A stretch of DNA of 14,957 nt, from positions 1-14,957 of the forward strand of contig JAQWYU010000233.1 of NCBI GenBank assembly GCA_029253805.1, in the 5' to 3' direction. Numbering within the stretch: position 1 is the first letter of the stretch; each line of letters opens with the position of its first letter. This DNA is from Flavobacteriaceae bacterium (GTDB taxonomy: Bacteria; Bacteroidota; Bacteroidia; Flavobacteriales; Flavobacteriaceae). Positions 1 through 6,892 of the stretch are shown piece after piece. Under the pieces are notes generated by a model. It did no database searches. It was not told the DNA's origin and saw nothing but the letters and a program-made list of their open reading frames with translations. Position numbers and translations under genes: made by a program.

Positions 1-262
1 CTAAAATTACAGAAGGTAAAAAAGCACTTAACATAAAAACAAAAGGTAAAATAATTAACTTATTTAAAAAAGAGCCCTTTGTTATAGACCACAACACGGG
101 GAGCTCTCGTGAAGACGAAAATCCAGAAGATTTCTCTGCGTTAACCGCTAAATCATCTGCAAGAATACCAGCTGTTTTTTTTGCGGATATTTTAGTCATT
201 GTCAGAACATCATCCATTAAAACTATAATGTCATCAAGAATTGCAAAAAAGCCAGAAGTCAT
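1..262 (-). CDS. DUF808 / YedI family membrane protein, N-terminal part (runs off left edge)
   Basis: This gene is cut by the left edge; only about its first 87 codons are present. Reading the minus strand from an ATG at 262 gives a protein starting MTSGFFAILDDI, followed by MTKISAKKTAGILADDLAV, then SREL-PVLWSITKGS, and a hydrophobic stretch ending the visible part. This order matches the N-terminus of the DUF808 (YedI) family of inner-membrane proteins, whose function is not established. The ATG overlaps the pssA stop codon in an ATGA arrangement (259-262), so the two genes are probably one transcript and may be translationally coupled. The family match is from remembered pattern and is fairly strong; the C-terminal membrane part cannot be judged. 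Confidence 0.82.
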   Translation of the reverse strand, partial: MTSGFFAILDDIIVLMDDVLTMTKISAKKTAGILADDLAVNAEKSSGFSSSRELPVLWSITKGSFLNKLIILPFVFMLSAFLPSVIL

Positions 263-966
263 ACATTTAATTTTTTACTAGAAATTAACGACAATAACAA
301 ATACCCAATGATAGCAATTGGTATTCCAACGAATCGAAAAAATAAAATTACTATTAGCGAGAATATGATTAATATGTACCTGTAAGCGTTATCATTTAAA
401 TCCCAGTTTTTAAATTTCAGTGCAATCAACTTTATTGGAGCATTTAGCAAATAACTACTTGTTAGTGTGAATAGAACTAAAAACCATGGATTTAAAATTA
501 TTTCTTGAACAACATTATTTGATTGGTACTCTAAAATTAATGGCAAGGCAATAATCCATAGGGTGTTTGCTGGGACTGGTAATCCAATAAAAAAGTCTGA
601 TTCATTGTCAGACACATTAAATTTAGCTAACCTGTATGCAGAAGCAAGAGTTACAAGTAGTCCGAAATAAGGAACAATTCCACTGGTATCCCAAGTTAAT
701 TGTGTATTAAGACTAAATAGATAGTAAAGAACTAAGCCAGGAACCACCCCACTTGTTACTAAATCTGCTAAAGAGTCTAACTGAACCCCTAATGCACTCT
801 GCACTCTTAACTTTCTTGCTATAAAACCATCAAGGAAATCAAATAAAATTCCTAGACAAACAAATAAAGCTGTGGATTTCATATCTCCATTGACTGCATA
901 TATGACGGCGATACAGCCAGAGAATAAATTTAATAATGTAAAAAAATTTGGTATAAACGTTTTCAC
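259..966 (-). CDS. pssA: CDP-diacylglycerol--serine O-phosphatidyltransferase
   Basis: A 235-aa integral membrane enzyme that makes phosphatidylserine from CDP-diacylglycerol and serine, the first step to phosphatidylethanolamine. The CDP-alcohol phosphotransferase signature is complete: D46-G47-x2-A50-R51-x8-G60-x3-D64-x3-D68, whose acidic residues bind metal and substrate. The N-terminus (IPNFFTLLNLFSG) is typical of bacterial PssA, and about six or seven hydrophobic segments follow to the C-terminus. The start is GTG at 966: an in-frame TAA lies six codons upstream and the next ATG is codon 29, after the first membrane segment. An out-of-frame ATG directly followed by TGA overlaps the GTG. 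The gene diverges from the PorV2-like gene; no convincing minus-strand promoter was found in the 111-bp gap. It overlaps the DUF808 gene downstream by 4 nt. Confidence 0.93.
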   Translation of the reverse strand: MKTFIPNFFTLLNLFSGCIAVIYAVNGDMKSTALFVCLGILFDFLDGFIARKLRVQSALGVQLDSLADLVTSGVVPGLVLYYLFSLNTQLTWDTSGIVPYFGLLVTLASAYRLAKFNVSDNESDFFIGLPVPANTLWIIALPLILEYQSNNVVQEIILNPWFLVLFTLTSSYLLNAPIKLIALKFKNWDLNDNAYRYILIIFSLIVILFFRFVGIPIAIIGYLLLSLISSKKLNV

Positions 967-999
967 ATAAATAGTAATTAATTAGTAAAAATAATAAAC

Positions 1000-1007
1000 T
1001 ATTTTTG
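1000..1007 (+). promoter_or_regulatory. candidate promoter -7 box for the PorV2-like operon
   Basis: The sequence TATTTTTG matches the Bacteroidota -7 consensus TAnnTTTG exactly. It lies in the divergent pssA/porV2 gap and would give a leader of about 65 nt before the TTG start at 1078. No clear TTG is seen at the expected -33 distance, so the call rests on the -7 box and position alone. Confidence 0.42.
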
Positions 1008-1077
1008 TTTTACGTTAATAATCAAAATAATCTAAAAAAAATCATAGATTAAAAACATTTTTACTTAAGAAAATCCA

Positions 1078-2145
1078 TTGCAAACCATTAAATTAATCTT
1101 CCTGTTTTTAACTCCTTTATTGTTAAAGGCTCAGACTGGGCGTAAATATTCAAATGAGTTCATGAATATTGGAGTAGATGCTTCAGCTTTAGGAATGGGT
1201 AATGCAGTAGTAGCATCTTCGAACGACGTTAATTCAAGCTATTGGAATCCCGCAGGTCTTGTACAGATAGAAGACAGTCAAATAGCGGTCATGCATTCTA
1301 GTTATTTTGCGAATATTGCTAATTATAACTATTTAGCTTTTGCAATGCCCATAGATGACAAAACCGCAATTGGCATTTCTTTAATAAGATTTGGAGTTGA
1401 TGATATTCTCGATACTACCAAACTAATCGACCAACAAGGAATAGTCAATTACGATCGAATTAATTTATTTTCAGCAGCGGACTATGGACTCACATTTTCT
1501 TTTTCTAGAAAACTACCTATTCAAAATTTTAATTACGGAATAAACGCAAAAGTAATTCGACGTATTATTGGAGATTTCGCAACCTCGTGGGGTTTTGGAT
1601 TTGACCTAGGGATTCAGTTTGAATCCAATGAATGGAAATTTGGATTAATGGCAAAAGATATAACCACTACTTTTAATGCTTGGGCAATTGACAAAGAACG
1701 GCTAGAAGATATTCAAAACGCTATTCCAGGTGAAAACCAAGAAGCACCAGAAACAACCGAAATAACTCTCCCAAAACTACAACTGGGAGTATCAAAATTA
1801 TTTACATTCAGTTATGACTATACACTAAAAACAGAAGTTGATTTGATAGCTAGATTTGAACAAAATAATGATATCTTAACCACCTCTTTTCTAAGCATTA
1901 ATCCAGCCGTTGGTTTCGAGCTTGGATATACAAATCTCGTATTTTTAAGAGGGGGTGTAGGTAACTTCCAAAATGAATTACAAATAGATAATTCAGAATC
2001 TCTAACCTTTCAACCAAATTTTGGTGTTGGATTTAAGTACAATGGTATACATTTAGATTATGCTTTCACTGATATTGGTGACCAAAGTACTGCCTTATAT
2101 TCAAATGTTTTTTCGCTAAAAATTGATTTAAGTATATTTAGATAA
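1078..2145 (+). CDS. porV2: PorV/PorQ-family outer-membrane protein (PorV2-like, type IX secretion)
   Basis: A 355-aa protein of the PorV/PorQ (FadL-like, UPF0164) outer-membrane barrel family; in Bacteroidota, PorV shuttles type IX secretion cargo on the outer membrane, and PorV2 is a flavobacterial paralogue of unproved role. A signal peptide covers residues 1 to about 18 (hydrophobic core, then LLLKAQ). The mature start carries the family hallmark: GVDASALGMGNAVVAS, then NSSYWNPAGL at about residues 52-61. The rest alternates polar and hydrophobic residues as expected of beta strands and ends in an aromatic-rich strand (FSLKIDLSIF). The start is TTG at 1078, forced because TAA precedes it four codons upstream and the next Met (residue 29) would remove the signal peptide. 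The stop TAA shares one base with the next ATG (TAATG). Family assignment is strong; PorV2 rather than another paralogue is from memory. Confidence 0.82.
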   Translation: MQTIKLIFLFLTPLLLKAQTGRKYSNEFMNIGVDASALGMGNAVVASSNDVNSSYWNPAGLVQIEDSQIAVMHSSYFANIANYNYLAFAMPIDDKTAIGISLIRFGVDDILDTTKLIDQQGIVNYDRINLFSAADYGLTFSFSRKLPIQNFNYGINAKVIRRIIGDFATSWGFGFDLGIQFESNEWKFGLMAKDITTTFNAWAIDKERLEDIQNAIPGENQEAPETTEITLPKLQLGVSKLFTFSYDYTLKTEVDLIARFEQNNDILTTSFLSINPAVGFELGYTNLVFLRGGVGNFQNELQIDNSESLTFQPNFGVGFKYNGIHLDYAFTDIGDQSTALYSNVFSLKIDLSIFR

Positions 2146-3320
2146 TGATTTTAAAAAAAATAATAACATTTTTTATTTTATTATTTTCGCTGTTGTCAAA
2201 CGCGCAGCTAAAACTATCAAACACTTCAGAAATTAGTGTTTTAACTATTGGTTCAGGTCATTTATTAAATGATTCTTTTGGGCACAATGCCATTCGAGTA
2301 AAGGATTCTTTATACAACTTTGATTTGGTATTTGATTACGGGCGATATGATTTTGAGTCGAAAGGTTTCTATTTAAATTTTGCTAGAGGTAAGCTTGATT
2401 ATATGGTCGGCCGTAGCGCCTTTGAAGATTTTTTATCGTTTTACAAATACCAAAATAGACAAGTAAATGAGCAACAACTCAACTTAAGCACAAAACAAAA
2501 AACAGCCTTTTATAATTTTCTGACAGAAAATATGAAACCTGAAAAGAGATACTATCCGTATGATTTTTTCTACAATAATTGCGCAACTAAAATCACGGAT
2601 GCCATTGAATCCATTTTGGCAGACCAAATTAAGTACTCCCCCCCCATTGCATTTAAAAAAGAAACATTTAGAAACTTAATTCGTTCAGATCTTAACATAA
2701 ACTCTTGGGGTAGTTTGGCTATCGATATAGCTCTTGGGTCAAAAATTGATCAAAAAGCAACAATTAAGGAACATGTTTTTTTACCAAAAAATCTTTATTT
2801 ATTACTTGAAAATTCCATTGCAGCATCTACAAATTTAAAAATTGTTAAAAAATCAAAACTATTAAATTCATCAACTGCAACCACTAAAACTTCTGAGGGA
2901 CTATTCAGCCCTTTAGCAATTTTGTCGTTAATAGCCCTGTTAATCTTATTTATTACATTTAACGACTACAAAAAAAATAATCGAAGTATATGGTTAGATG
3001 TGATTTTATTTGCTTTTACTGGCTTTGTAGGACTTGTTTTACTTCTGCTGTGGTTTGCAACAGATCATGAGGCTACAGCGTATAATTATAATTTATTGTG
3101 GGCCTTTGCTATCAACCTTCTTTTTATCCCCTCCATTATAAAGACCCAACTATCCAATCGCGGTATTAAATATATAGTATTTTTAGTAATACTATTAACT
3201 TTAATGATAATGCATTGGGTGACCGGTGTTCAATCCTTTTCGATTGGATTAATCCCATTTCTCATTGCTATTACTACACGATATTTATTTTTAATTCGTC
3301 ATTTCAAAAAGTTAATTTAA
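2145..3320 (+). CDS. lnb: DUF4105 / Lnb-type protein, probable lipoprotein N-acyltransferase
   Basis: A 391-aa envelope protein. Residues 1-20 form a signal peptide or membrane anchor ending SNAQ. Residues about 28-230 are a periplasmic DUF4105 domain, renamed the Lnb N-terminal periplasmic domain: it shows GHLLNDSFGHNAIRV (His39, His47), DYGRYDF, NFARGKLDY, and YDFFYNNCATKITDAIE with Cys146. Five hydrophobic helices follow (about 250-270, 283-305, 313-331, 343-360, 364-385). Known biology: Lnb of Bacteroides was reported to add the third acyl chain to lipoproteins, filling the gap left by absent Lnt, with Cys and His in this domain as likely active-site residues. That this protein has the same activity is inferred from the domain layout. 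It overlaps the upstream gene by one base, suggesting coupled translation. A C8 tract at 2638-2645 lies within the gene (codons 165-167). Confidence 0.78.
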   Translation: MILKKIITFFILLFSLLSNAQLKLSNTSEISVLTIGSGHLLNDSFGHNAIRVKDSLYNFDLVFDYGRYDFESKGFYLNFARGKLDYMVGRSAFEDFLSFYKYQNRQVNEQQLNLSTKQKTAFYNFLTENMKPEKRYYPYDFFYNNCATKITDAIESILADQIKYSPPIAFKKETFRNLIRSDLNINSWGSLAIDIALGSKIDQKATIKEHVFLPKNLYLLLENSIAASTNLKIVKKSKLLNSSTATTKTSEGLFSPLAILSLIALLILFITFNDYKKNNRSIWLDVILFAFTGFVGLVLLLLWFATDHEATAYNYNLLWAFAINLLFIPSIIKTQLSNRGIKYIVFLVILLTLMIMHWVTGVQSFSIGLIPFLIAITTRYLFLIRHFKKLI

Positions 3321-3354
3321 TTATAAATCAAACCTTACTTAAAAAATTAAAAAT

Positions 3355-5217
3355 TTGAATTACTTGAACGTTGAAAATATATCAAAATCTTATGGCGAAC
3401 TAAGTCTTTTTGAAAATCTTTCATTTAGTATTCATAAAGATCAAAAAATAGCTTTTATTGCCAAAAACGGTACTGGAAAAACTACTATCCTAAATATTCT
3501 TTCTGGAAAAGACACTCCAGACTCTGGGCAGATTATTTACAGAAATGATTTAAGAACAACATTCCTTTCACAAGAACCTGTTTTAGACCAATCTCTTACA
3601 GTTAAAGAAACCATTTTAAAATCAGATAACCCTATTTTAAAAGTAATTAAAACCTATCACACAGCTCTAGAAGATCCTGAAAACAGTAAACTATACCAAA
3701 CAGCATTTGACGACATGGAGCGTTACCAAGCTTGGGACTACGAAACACAATACACTCAAATACTTCACAAACTAAAGCTGGTTGACTTAAATCAAAAGGT
3801 TGGTGAACTTTCAGGAGGACAGCAAAAGCGTTTAGCACTGGCTGACACTTTATTAAGTAAGCCTGACTTGTTAATTTTAGATGAACCTACTAACCACTTA
3901 GATTTAGAAATGATTGAATGGTTAGAAACTTTTTTTGCTAAAGAAAATATCACAATTTTTATGGTGACGCATGACCGGTATTTCTTAGAGCGTGTATGCT
4001 CTGAAATCATCGAATTGGACGAAGGTTCTATCTACAATTATAAAGGAAATTATTCCTATTTTTTAGAGAAAAAAGAAGAACGCATTGAACGAGAAGCCAT
4101 CGAAACAAACAAATCCAAACAGCTATTTAAAAAAGAACTTGGATGGATGCGTCGCCAACCAAAAGCACGTACTACTAAATCAAAGTCAAGAATTGATGAC
4201 TTTTACAAAATAAAAGAACGAGCAAGCAAGCGTAGAAATGATCACGAAATTCAACTAGAAATTAATATGGAACGCTTGGGAAGTAAAATCCTAGAAATCT
4301 ATAAAGTTTCAAAGGCTTATGATGAAAAATTGATTTTAGATAAGTTTGAATACGTTTTTCAAAGAGGTGAACGCATTGGAATCATTGGTAAAAATGGAAC
4401 TGGAAAATCAACATTTCTAAATATGATTACTGGAAGAATTAAGCCAGACAGCGGTAAAATCATTCTAGGAGAAACTATTAAGTTTGGGTATTACACCCAG
4501 AACGGCATCAAAGCTAAGCCGATGCAAAAAGTAATTGATGTGGTCAAGGACTACGGCGAGTATATCCCACTTACAAAAGGTAAACAAATTAGCGCTCAGC
4601 AGCTACTGGAACGCTTTCTGTTTAGTCGAAAAAAACAATATGATTTTGTTGAAAAATTAAGTGGTGGTGAACGTAAGCGTCTTTACTTATGCACAGTCTT
4701 AATACAAAACCCAAATTTCTTAATTCTTGATGAACCAACAAATGATTTAGATATTATTACCCTTAACGTTTTAGAAAACTTTTTACTAGATTTTCCAGGA
4801 TGCTTACTTGTTGTTTCACATGACCGTTATTTCATGGACAAAATTGTTGATCATTTATTTGTGTTCAGAGGCAAAGGTTTAGTGGATAATTTTCCTGGAA
4901 ACTATTCAGATTACAGAACTTACGAAGACAGTGTATCCTTAGTTTCAGATCAAAAAAAAATGGTAAAGACTACCAAACCTATTAGCACAAAGCAATCCCT
5001 AACTAAACTAAGTTTTAATGAACAAAAAGAACTTAAAAATATAGAAAGCAAATTGAAATCACTAGAATTTGATAAAAAAGAACTCGAATCTCAATTCTTA
5101 GTAAAGGATATTAGCATGGACACTATAGAACTACTTTCTATGAATTTAAAAAAAATACTTCAAGTCATTGAAGAAAAAGAACAAAGATGGATTGACTTAA
5201 ATGAAAAACTAAATTGA
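3355..5217 (+). CDS. ABC-F family ATPase (Uup-type)
   Basis: A 620-aa soluble protein with two ABC ATPase domains and no membrane segment, the layout of ABC-F proteins, which act at the ribosome rather than in transport. Domain 1: Walker A 36-43 (AKNGTGKT), signature LSGGQ 152-156, Walker B ending D176-E177, then MVTHDRYF. A charged linker at about 240-300 contains the RRQPKARTTKSKSR motif typical of the P-site tRNA interaction region. Domain 2: Walker A 345-352, LSGGE 435-439, Walker B D459-E460, then VSHDRYF. Residues about 540-620 are a Lys/Glu-rich coiled coil, as in Uup. Both catalytic Glu are intact, so it should hydrolyse ATP. The start is TTG at 3355; TAA occurs five codons upstream and the next Met lies beyond Walker A. 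Its stop overlaps the next start by 4 nt (TTGA). The exact ABC-F subtype cannot be fixed by eye. Confidence 0.92.
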   Translation: MNYLNVENISKSYGELSLFENLSFSIHKDQKIAFIAKNGTGKTTILNILSGKDTPDSGQIIYRNDLRTTFLSQEPVLDQSLTVKETILKSDNPILKVIKTYHTALEDPENSKLYQTAFDDMERYQAWDYETQYTQILHKLKLVDLNQKVGELSGGQQKRLALADTLLSKPDLLILDEPTNHLDLEMIEWLETFFAKENITIFMVTHDRYFLERVCSEIIELDEGSIYNYKGNYSYFLEKKEERIEREAIETNKSKQLFKKELGWMRRQPKARTTKSKSRIDDFYKIKERASKRRNDHEIQLEINMERLGSKILEIYKVSKAYDEKLILDKFEYVFQRGERIGIIGKNGTGKSTFLNMITGRIKPDSGKIILGETIKFGYYTQNGIKAKPMQKVIDVVKDYGEYIPLTKGKQISAQQLLERFLFSRKKQYDFVEKLSGGERKRLYLCTVLIQNPNFLILDEPTNDLDIITLNVLENFLLDFPGCLLVVSHDRYFMDKIVDHLFVFRGKGLVDNFPGNYSDYRTYEDSVSLVSDQKKMVKTTKPISTKQSLTKLSFNEQKELKNIESKLKSLEFDKKELESQFLVKDISMDTIELLSMNLKKILQVIEEKEQRWIDLNEKLN

Positions 5218-5774
5218 ATCGACTACTTTCATATTTGACATTTTGGTGGTATTCCAAAAATGAACATGGGGTTCATTCCCCTTTTGTTTTTGATTTAGTT
5301 ACCAAATGCTTTTACGATACTAACGCTACAAATAACGATCCCATATTTAAAAAAATAGATTCTAAGACTCAATTTTTGTTGCGTCTAGGATCATATTTTA
5401 AATATAAATACATCTATTTTGATGCTTCAATTAAAACTAATTTTGAAGTTATTTTAAGTAGTCAGAGTATTGTTAAAAAATTTAATACAATTGAAGATCT
5501 AATTTGTCATTCAAAATTAATCTCTGAATCCCCTTGTCTGATATGCGTAAATATCAACACAATTAATACCCACGCACTTTTAAACTTTCTTAAACAATGT
5601 CACCGCGATTCAGTTGTTTTAATTCCTTCAATTCGAAAAAATAAAATCAATTATAAAAGCTGGAACCAACTTAACTCGTCTTCTGAAGTTTCTGTTTCTA
5701 TTGACACGTATTACTGGGGCTTATTATTTTTTAGAACCGAACAGCTTAAAGAACATTTTACAATAAGGCTTTAA
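5214..5774 (+). CDS. degenerate methyltransferase-like protein, SAM-binding core eroded
   Basis: A 186-aa protein whose two ends resemble a flavobacterial class I SAM-dependent methyltransferase-like family of roughly 230-260 aa: N-terminal KNEHGVHSPFVFDLVTKCFYD (with one substitution point at the start) and C-terminal SIDTYYWGLLFFRTEQ followed by KEHFTIR. Between them the expected glycine-rich SAM loop (ExGxxxG) is absent; the matching place reads YIYFDASIKTNFEVI, and the acidic motif after beta-4 is also missing. The protein is about 50-70 residues shorter than relatives as I recall them. There is no internal stop, so the frame is maintained. It contains no Met, so the TTG at 5214 is the only plausible start; TGA lies four codons upstream. 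It overlaps the ABC-F stop as TTGA, implying coupling. It is probably catalytically inactive as a methyltransferase; a structural or binding role, or ongoing decay, are both possible. No signal peptide. Confidence 0.7.
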   Translation: MNRLLSYLTFWWYSKNEHGVHSPFVFDLVTKCFYDTNATNNDPIFKKIDSKTQFLLRLGSYFKYKYIYFDASIKTNFEVILSSQSIVKKFNTIEDLICHSKLISESPCLICVNINTINTHALLNFLKQCHRDSVVLIPSIRKNKINYKSWNQLNSSSEVSVSIDTYYWGLLFFRTEQLKEHFTIRL

Positions 5775-5777
5775 TAC

Positions 5778-5809
5778 TTTGCTGTTTTGTAATATTCCTA
5801 TTAACTTTA
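5778..5809 (+). promoter_or_regulatory. weak candidate promoter for the cobalamin adenosyltransferase gene
   Basis: TTTG at 5778-5781 is followed 20 nt later by TAACTTTA at 5802-5809, one base off the Bacteroidota -7 consensus TAnnTTTG. It lies in the 51-nt gap before the ATG at 5826 and would give a leader of about 10 nt. The gap itself, larger than others in this cluster, adds some support. Readthrough from the upstream operon is equally possible. Confidence 0.33.
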
Positions 5810-5825
5810 GACTAGAAAACAATAA

Positions 5826-6410
5826 ATGAAGATTTACACAAAAACAGGAGATAGTGGAACAACAGGACTCATAGGCGGGACTCGATTGCCAAAACATGAC
5901 TCAAGAATTGAATGTTATGGAACTGTTGATGAACTTAATTCGTATCTTGGACTAATACGAGATCAAGAAATTCCTAACAACTCTAAAGTCATTATAATTA
6001 ACATCCAAGAACAGCTTTTTGTTATGGGTGCTATCTTAGCTATGGACCCGGTGATTCAAAAAAAACCGAAAGGTAAACGTTTTCAAACTCCAGTTTTAAA
6101 ACCCGAAGCCACTACTCTTTTAGAAACCGAAATAGACGCTATGAATATAACTTTACCGCCCCTAACCCATTTTATTTTACCGGGTGGGCACTCTACAGTG
6201 TCGTACTGCCATATTGCTAGAAGTATTTGCCGTAGAGCAGAGAGAATTACTACAAAACTAAATTCCAAGCAGCCAGTTCCTACAGAAGTTTTAATTTATT
6301 TAAACCGTCTTTCTGACTTCTTGTTTGTGTTGGCACGAAAATTGTCAAAGGATTTAAAGGCAGAAGAGATTAAATGGATCCCAAAAAAACCAACTAATTC
6401 AAGATCATAG
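5826..6410 (+). CDS. pduO: cob(I)alamin adenosyltransferase, PduO/MMAB type
   Basis: A 194-aa cytosolic enzyme that transfers the adenosyl group of ATP to cob(I)alamin, making adenosylcobalamin. The ATP-binding N-terminus is present: YTKTGDSGTTGLIGGTR (residues 4-20), then the R27-IECYGTVDELNSYLG segment. The C-terminal helices carry the family signature ARSICRRAERI (131-141), whose Arg and Glu line the active site, and LNRLSDFLFVLAR (159-171). Full length for the PduO family; nothing is truncated. The ATG start is well placed with A-rich sequence before it. It stands at the end of the plus-strand cluster, 51 nt after the methyltransferase-like gene. Its natural partner MeaB is encoded at 11050-12141, which points to use of the cofactor by methylmalonyl-CoA mutase. 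PduO is a family label here; no propanediol operon is present. Confidence 0.93.
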   Translation: MKIYTKTGDSGTTGLIGGTRLPKHDSRIECYGTVDELNSYLGLIRDQEIPNNSKVIIINIQEQLFVMGAILAMDPVIQKKPKGKRFQTPVLKPEATTLLETEIDAMNITLPPLTHFILPGGHSTVSYCHIARSICRRAERITTKLNSKQPVPTEVLIYLNRLSDFLFVLARKLSKDLKAEEIKWIPKKPTNSRS

Positions 6411-6493
6411 TTTAATTGCTGAGCAAAATAATTTAGTTTTTAAGGTTATTTACAACATTCACAACTTTATTGTTGAAATAAATGCTTTTTTAC

Positions 6494-6523
6494 TTGACTT
6501 TTTCAACTAAAAAATTATTTTTG
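6494..6523 (+). promoter_or_regulatory. promoter for the DUF2795 gene
   Basis: TTG at 6494-6496 is followed after 19 nt by TATTTTTG at 6516-6523, a perfect match to the Bacteroidota -33/-7 pattern. Transcription would start near 6530, giving a leader of about 15 nt before the ATG at 6545. This rules out the longer reading from the ATG at 6482, which lies upstream of the promoter. The rest of the 6411-6493 gap shows only a weak bulged hairpin. Confidence 0.68.
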
Positions 6524-6544
6524 CAGAAATTAAATATTTTAAAA

Positions 6545-6766
6545 ATGTATTGGACTTTAGAACTTGCATCTTTCCTTAGTGACGCCCCTTGGCCAGCCAC
6601 TAAAGACGAATTAATAGATTATTCAATCAGAACAGGTGCTCCTCTAGAAGTAGTTGAAAACCTTCAAGCAATTGAGGACGAAGGGGACTCATACGACTCT
6701 ATACAGGAAATTTGGCCTGACTATCCATCAGATGAAGATTATCTTTGGAATGAAGATGAGTATTAA
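6545..6766 (+). CDS. small acidic DUF2795 domain protein
   Basis: A 73-aa cytosolic protein of unknown function. The start is ATG at 6545, not the in-frame ATG at 6482: the promoter at 6494-6523 lies between them, and the extra 21 residues (LTFSTKKLFLQK) look like translated promoter DNA. The protein opens MYWTLELASFL, then WPATKDELIDYSIRTGAP (about residues 17-34) followed by LEVVENLQAI, which is the DUF2795 pattern of a short helical fold seen in small bacterial proteins. The C-terminal third is very acidic (DEGDSYDS, then DYPSDEDYLWNEDEY). It is monocistronic, with its own promoter and a strong terminator, and sits directly upstream of secA. The acidic tail suggests binding to a basic partner, but nothing in the sequence identifies one. 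Confidence 0.85.
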   Translation: MYWTLELASFLSDAPWPATKDELIDYSIRTGAPLEVVENLQAIEDEGDSYDSIQEIWPDYPSDEDYLWNEDEY

Positions 6767-6782
6767 AACTCAAAAATTATTT

Positions 6783-6812
6783 AAAAAAGTCTCTTTTGAG
6801 ACTTTTTTTTTT
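6783..6812 (+). terminator. Rho-independent terminator after the DUF2795 gene
   Basis: A perfect 11-bp stem (A6GTCTC at 6783-6793 with GAGACT6 at 6798-6808) closes a TTTT loop and runs into a T tract to 6812. It lies 16 nt after the DUF2795 stop and separates that gene from secA, which has its own -7 box just downstream. The A/T arms make it able to act in both directions. Confidence 0.88.
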
Positions 6813-6844
6813 ACATTATTTCACAAAGAAATAACAACAAACTG

Positions 6845-6852
6845 TATCTTTG
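6845..6852 (+). promoter_or_regulatory. promoter -7 box for secA
   Basis: TATCTTTG matches TAnnTTTG exactly, 40 nt before the secA ATG. TTTC at 6819-6822, one base off the -33 TTTG, lies 22 nt upstream. Expected transcription start is near 6859, giving a leader of about 34 nt. The terminator immediately upstream supports an independent secA transcript. Confidence 0.6.
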
Positions 6853-6892
6853 ACTGTATAGAGTTAAAGACGATTATAAATATCTAAGCATA

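Noticed and set aside
3647..4010. Two antisense open frames inside the ABC-F gene
   Set aside because: They mirror the conserved signature and Walker B region on the other strand, have no recognisable protein pattern and no promoter.
6083..6268. Antisense frame inside the cobalamin adenosyltransferase gene
   Set aside because: No start signals or family pattern; lies fully within a well-supported gene.
6448..6482. Inverted repeat (TTATTT/CAACA with TGTTG/AAATAA) after the cobalamin adenosyltransferase gene
   Set aside because: The stem has a bulge, is A/T-rich, has a 13-nt loop and no T tract, so it is not convincing as a terminator.
6482..6544. Longer N-terminus for the DUF2795 protein starting at ATG 6482
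   Set aside because: A perfect promoter (TTG 6494, TATTTTTG 6516-6523) lies between this ATG and the ATG at 6545, and the added residues look like translated promoter sequence.
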